From NCBI GenBank assembly GCA_019415525.1, contig DXZA01000074.1, positions 1 through 23,394 of the forward strand: a DNA stretch of 23,394 nucleotides, written 5' to 3'. Positions 21,641-23,394 of the stretch are shown here, one piece after another. Origin of the DNA: Tyzzerella sp. Its GTDB lineage: Bacteria > Bacillota > Clostridia > Lachnospirales > Anaerotignaceae. Made by a program: the position numbers and the translations under genes. Each line of letters starts with the position of its first letter. Position 1 is the stretch's first letter. The notes under the pieces were generated by a model. That model saw nothing but the letters and a program-made list of their open reading frames with translations, was not told the origin of the DNA and ran no database searches.

Positions 21641-23245
21641 TTATCTCATTCCGCCACCACCTGGCATTCCACCACCGCTTGGCATTCCACCACCACTTGG
21701 CATTCCACCACCACTTGGCATTCCAGTTCCGCCCATACTGTCAAGTACAGAACCTTCTTCACTTTCTTTGTTTTCTTCTATAACCATTTCTGTTTTATAA
21801 TCTGAAAGTGTTATTCCTTCTTTCATATTATCAGATACTGTTTCAATAAATTCCTGTCCTTCTGAAAGACCACTTATAATTTCAACATACATATCACTAT
21901 ATGTACCAAGTTCCACAGGTGTTTTTACAAGCATTTCATTTTCATCAAGAGTATAAACAAATGTATCTCCGTTATCATCTTTACTTACAGATGAAATAGG
22001 AATATAACTTATATCTGAAAGGTCTGTTGTTATTATTTCAAGGTCAAAGCTAATTCCTGGCATTACTCTTTCGTCTGGGTCATCCATATGTATTACAATA
22101 GGTACAACTGTTTCAGAACCACTAAATGAACCTTGTTCTGAAGCAACAGGTTCTATTTTTGTAACAGTTCCTGTATAAACCTTATCCTCTATACCATCAG
22201 ATGTTATTTCAACTTTCTGTCCAACTTGTATATTTGATATATCATATTCTGATACATAAGCATCCAAATCGATATTTGTAAGGTCTGCAACCTTCATCAT
22301 TACAGTACTATCTGTAAGCATCTGACCTTCAACAGCATTACATTCTATTACTGTACCTGATACAGGACTATATGTTGCATCTGTAACTTTTGCAAGTTCA
22401 TCTTCTGCTTCTTCAAGGCTTATCTGTGCTGTTTCAAGTGTATTAAGTTGTCTTGTATAATTATTTGCTGTTGTAGTATCTGAAAGTTTATCAGTTCCTG
22501 ACTGTAAATTAAGATTAGCTTTTTCAAGATTAAGTTCTAAACTTTCCAAAGAATTTTCAAGAGATTCTTTTGATTGTTTAAGTTGGTCAAATGTTGTTAC
22601 AGCTGTATCATATGTAGTTTTTGAATTATCAAGAGTTTCTTTACTTATTCCACCAAGTTCATAAAGTTTTTCATTATTTTCAACATTAGTTTTTGCTGTT
22701 TCAACATCTTTTTCTGCCTGTGCAATTTTTGTTTCTGTATTAGTTATCTCTGTCTTTGTATCTTGAATACTTTTTTCTGCTGAAAGAACTTGGCTTTGTA
22801 AATCTATAAGCTCTGTTCCTGTTGCTGGTTCTATAAGCTCTTGAAGAGATAATTGTGCGTTTTCATATGTTATTTCTGCCTGTCTAATTTTATTTTCAAG
22901 GTCTTTTTTTGTATCATCTGTATTATATGTTACAAGAAGCTGTCCTTCTGTTACTTCATCACCAACTTCAACAAAAACCTCTTCTACCTCCTGAGAAAGC
23001 TCTATAAATATGGATGTTTCTTCAGAAGCTCTTGCTGTTCCTGTTGCTGATATTTTTTTACTCAAATCCCCTTGCTGTACTGTTGTTGTAGTAGGTATTT
23101 TTTCAATAATTTGTGTACTATTATTTGTTTTATAAGCATATACACTTGTTCCACCTATTGCCACAATACATATAACAGCAATTATTTTTTTCTTTCCTTT
23201 TAATAACTGTGCTATTTTTCTAAAAAATGAAAATTTTAATTTCAA
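21641..23245 (-). CDS. Membrane-fusion/adaptor protein of the HlyD/MacA family
   Basis: 534 residues: a basic N-terminus and one membrane anchor (about 20-38); a lipoyl-like half domain with VFVEVGDEVTEGQLLVTY (about 89-106); a long coiled-coil hairpin (about 115-285); the second lipoyl half (TYSPVSGTVIECNAVEGQ); and beta-barrel and membrane-proximal domains. The Gly/Met/Pro-rich tail contains repeated GMPSGG units. The adaptor links the ABC permease to an outer partner; here that would be the TolC-like protein. The hairpin is much longer than in typical adaptors of Gram-positive MacAB-like systems as I recall them, which fits contact with a helical tunnel. The start is TTG at 23245, nine bases after AGGGAG. 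It is the first gene of the six-gene operon. Confidence 0.94.
   Translation of the reverse strand: MKLKFSFFRKIAQLLKGKKKIIAVICIVAIGGTSVYAYKTNNSTQIIEKIPTTTTVQQGDLSKKISATGTARASEETSIFIELSQEVEEVFVEVGDEVTEGQLLVTYNTDDTKKDLENKIRQAEITYENAQLSLQELIEPATGTELIDLQSQVLSAEKSIQDTKTEITNTETKIAQAEKDVETAKTNVENNEKLYELGGISKETLDNSKTTYDTAVTTFDQLKQSKESLENSLESLELNLEKANLNLQSGTDKLSDTTTANNYTRQLNTLETAQISLEEAEDELAKVTDATYSPVSGTVIECNAVEGQMLTDSTVMMKVADLTNIDLDAYVSEYDISNIQVGQKVEITSDGIEDKVYTGTVTKIEPVASEQGSFSGSETVVPIVIHMDDPDERVMPGISFDLEIITTDLSDISYIPISSVSKDDNGDTFVYTLDENEMLVKTPVELGTYSDMYVEIISGLSEGQEFIETVSDNMKEGITLSDYKTEMVIEENKESEEGSVLDSMGGTGMPSGGGMPSGGGMPSGGGMPGGGGMR
21648..21722 (-). repeat. 18-bp tandem repeat encoding the adaptor tail
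   Basis: Four 18-bp units (boundaries near 21648, 21666, 21684, 21702) encode Gly-Met-Pro-Ser-Gly-Gly blocks at the C-terminus of the adaptor. The two inner copies are identical and the others differ by a few bases. The reading frame is kept for any copy number. Confidence 0.9.
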
Positions 23246-23394
23246 AAAAATTCACTCCCTTAAAATTGGTATTTTAAATTACATAGTAAATATTAATTTA
23301 ATCTTCTTAATTAATAATTTGTAAAAGATTAAAAAAACATTAGAAAGTATTTAAAAATTAAATTATATATAGTACAGTTTATTGTAAATAATAC
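23246..23394 (-). promoter_or_regulatory. Upstream region of the MacAB-like operon
   Basis: There is no gene here. A possible promoter is TTTACA (23388-23383) with TATAAT (23367-23362), but its 15-base spacer is short. A 9-bp perfect inverted repeat (TTTAATCTT 23297-23305 with AAGATTAAA 23325-23333) and an imperfect 11-bp direct repeat on the minus strand (TTTCTAATGTT followed by TTTTTAATCTT, near 23327-23348) are candidate sites for the operon's response regulator. Confidence 0.35.

Noticed and set aside
21648..21722. CRISPR-like or minisatellite array
   Set aside because: The units are contiguous 18-bp in-frame coding repeats without spacers.

Overview
The window is about 23.4 kb of very AT-rich DNA. 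The Shine-Dalgarno sites are strong, TTG starts are frequent, and spoIVA is followed by a typical sigma-E promoter read backwards. This points to an anaerobic, spore-forming low-GC Firmicute of the class Clostridia; I do not name a genus. Genes are dense, and no IS element, phage gene, tRNA, rRNA or CRISPR array is visible. No gene-free stretch exceeds 300 bases.

Left part (1-7012). A truncated membrane protein runs off the left edge. It is followed by a Fur-family metalloregulator, a bifunctional class A penicillin-binding protein with an Asn/Ser-rich tail, a small unknown protein, spoIVA (spore coat morphogenetic ATPase) and an EamA-type transporter. Most of these units end in bidirectional hairpin terminators that contain the stop codon of a neighbour.

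Metal-transport part (7010-16367, all minus strand). Three P-type ATPases lie in a row. Two are MgtA-type (P3B). The upstream one shares an operon with a DNA-binding protein that has an OmpR-type winged helix and only half a receiver domain. The downstream one has a 160-nt leader that encodes a well-initiated 36-codon ORF and can fold in competing ways, and it is followed by an unannotated 46-residue single-span membrane protein. Both MgtA-type genes have the same promoter layout: a 24-bp element (19/24 identical) built on two GCAA blocks 11 bp apart, placed exactly 28 bp before an extended -10 that lacks a good -35. This looks like a small regulon run by the operon's own regulator. The third ATPase is a P2-type Ca/Mn pump. 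Its leader is a yybP-ykoY (Mn2+) riboswitch in which the P1 helix and a 17-bp intrinsic terminator compete for the same bases.

Right part (16376-23394, minus strand). A six-gene operon encodes an HlyD/MacA-type adaptor, a MacB-type ATPase, a MacB-type permease, an OmpR-family response regulator, a histidine kinase and a TolC-family protein. A TolC relative is surprising in a presumed single-membrane organism. Its helical repeats are present, but the segments that form the outer-membrane barrel in TolC look almost absent. The operon has no terminator of its own, so read-through would meet the riboswitch terminator.

All calls rest on reading the sequence and on remembered family features; no database search or folding program was run.
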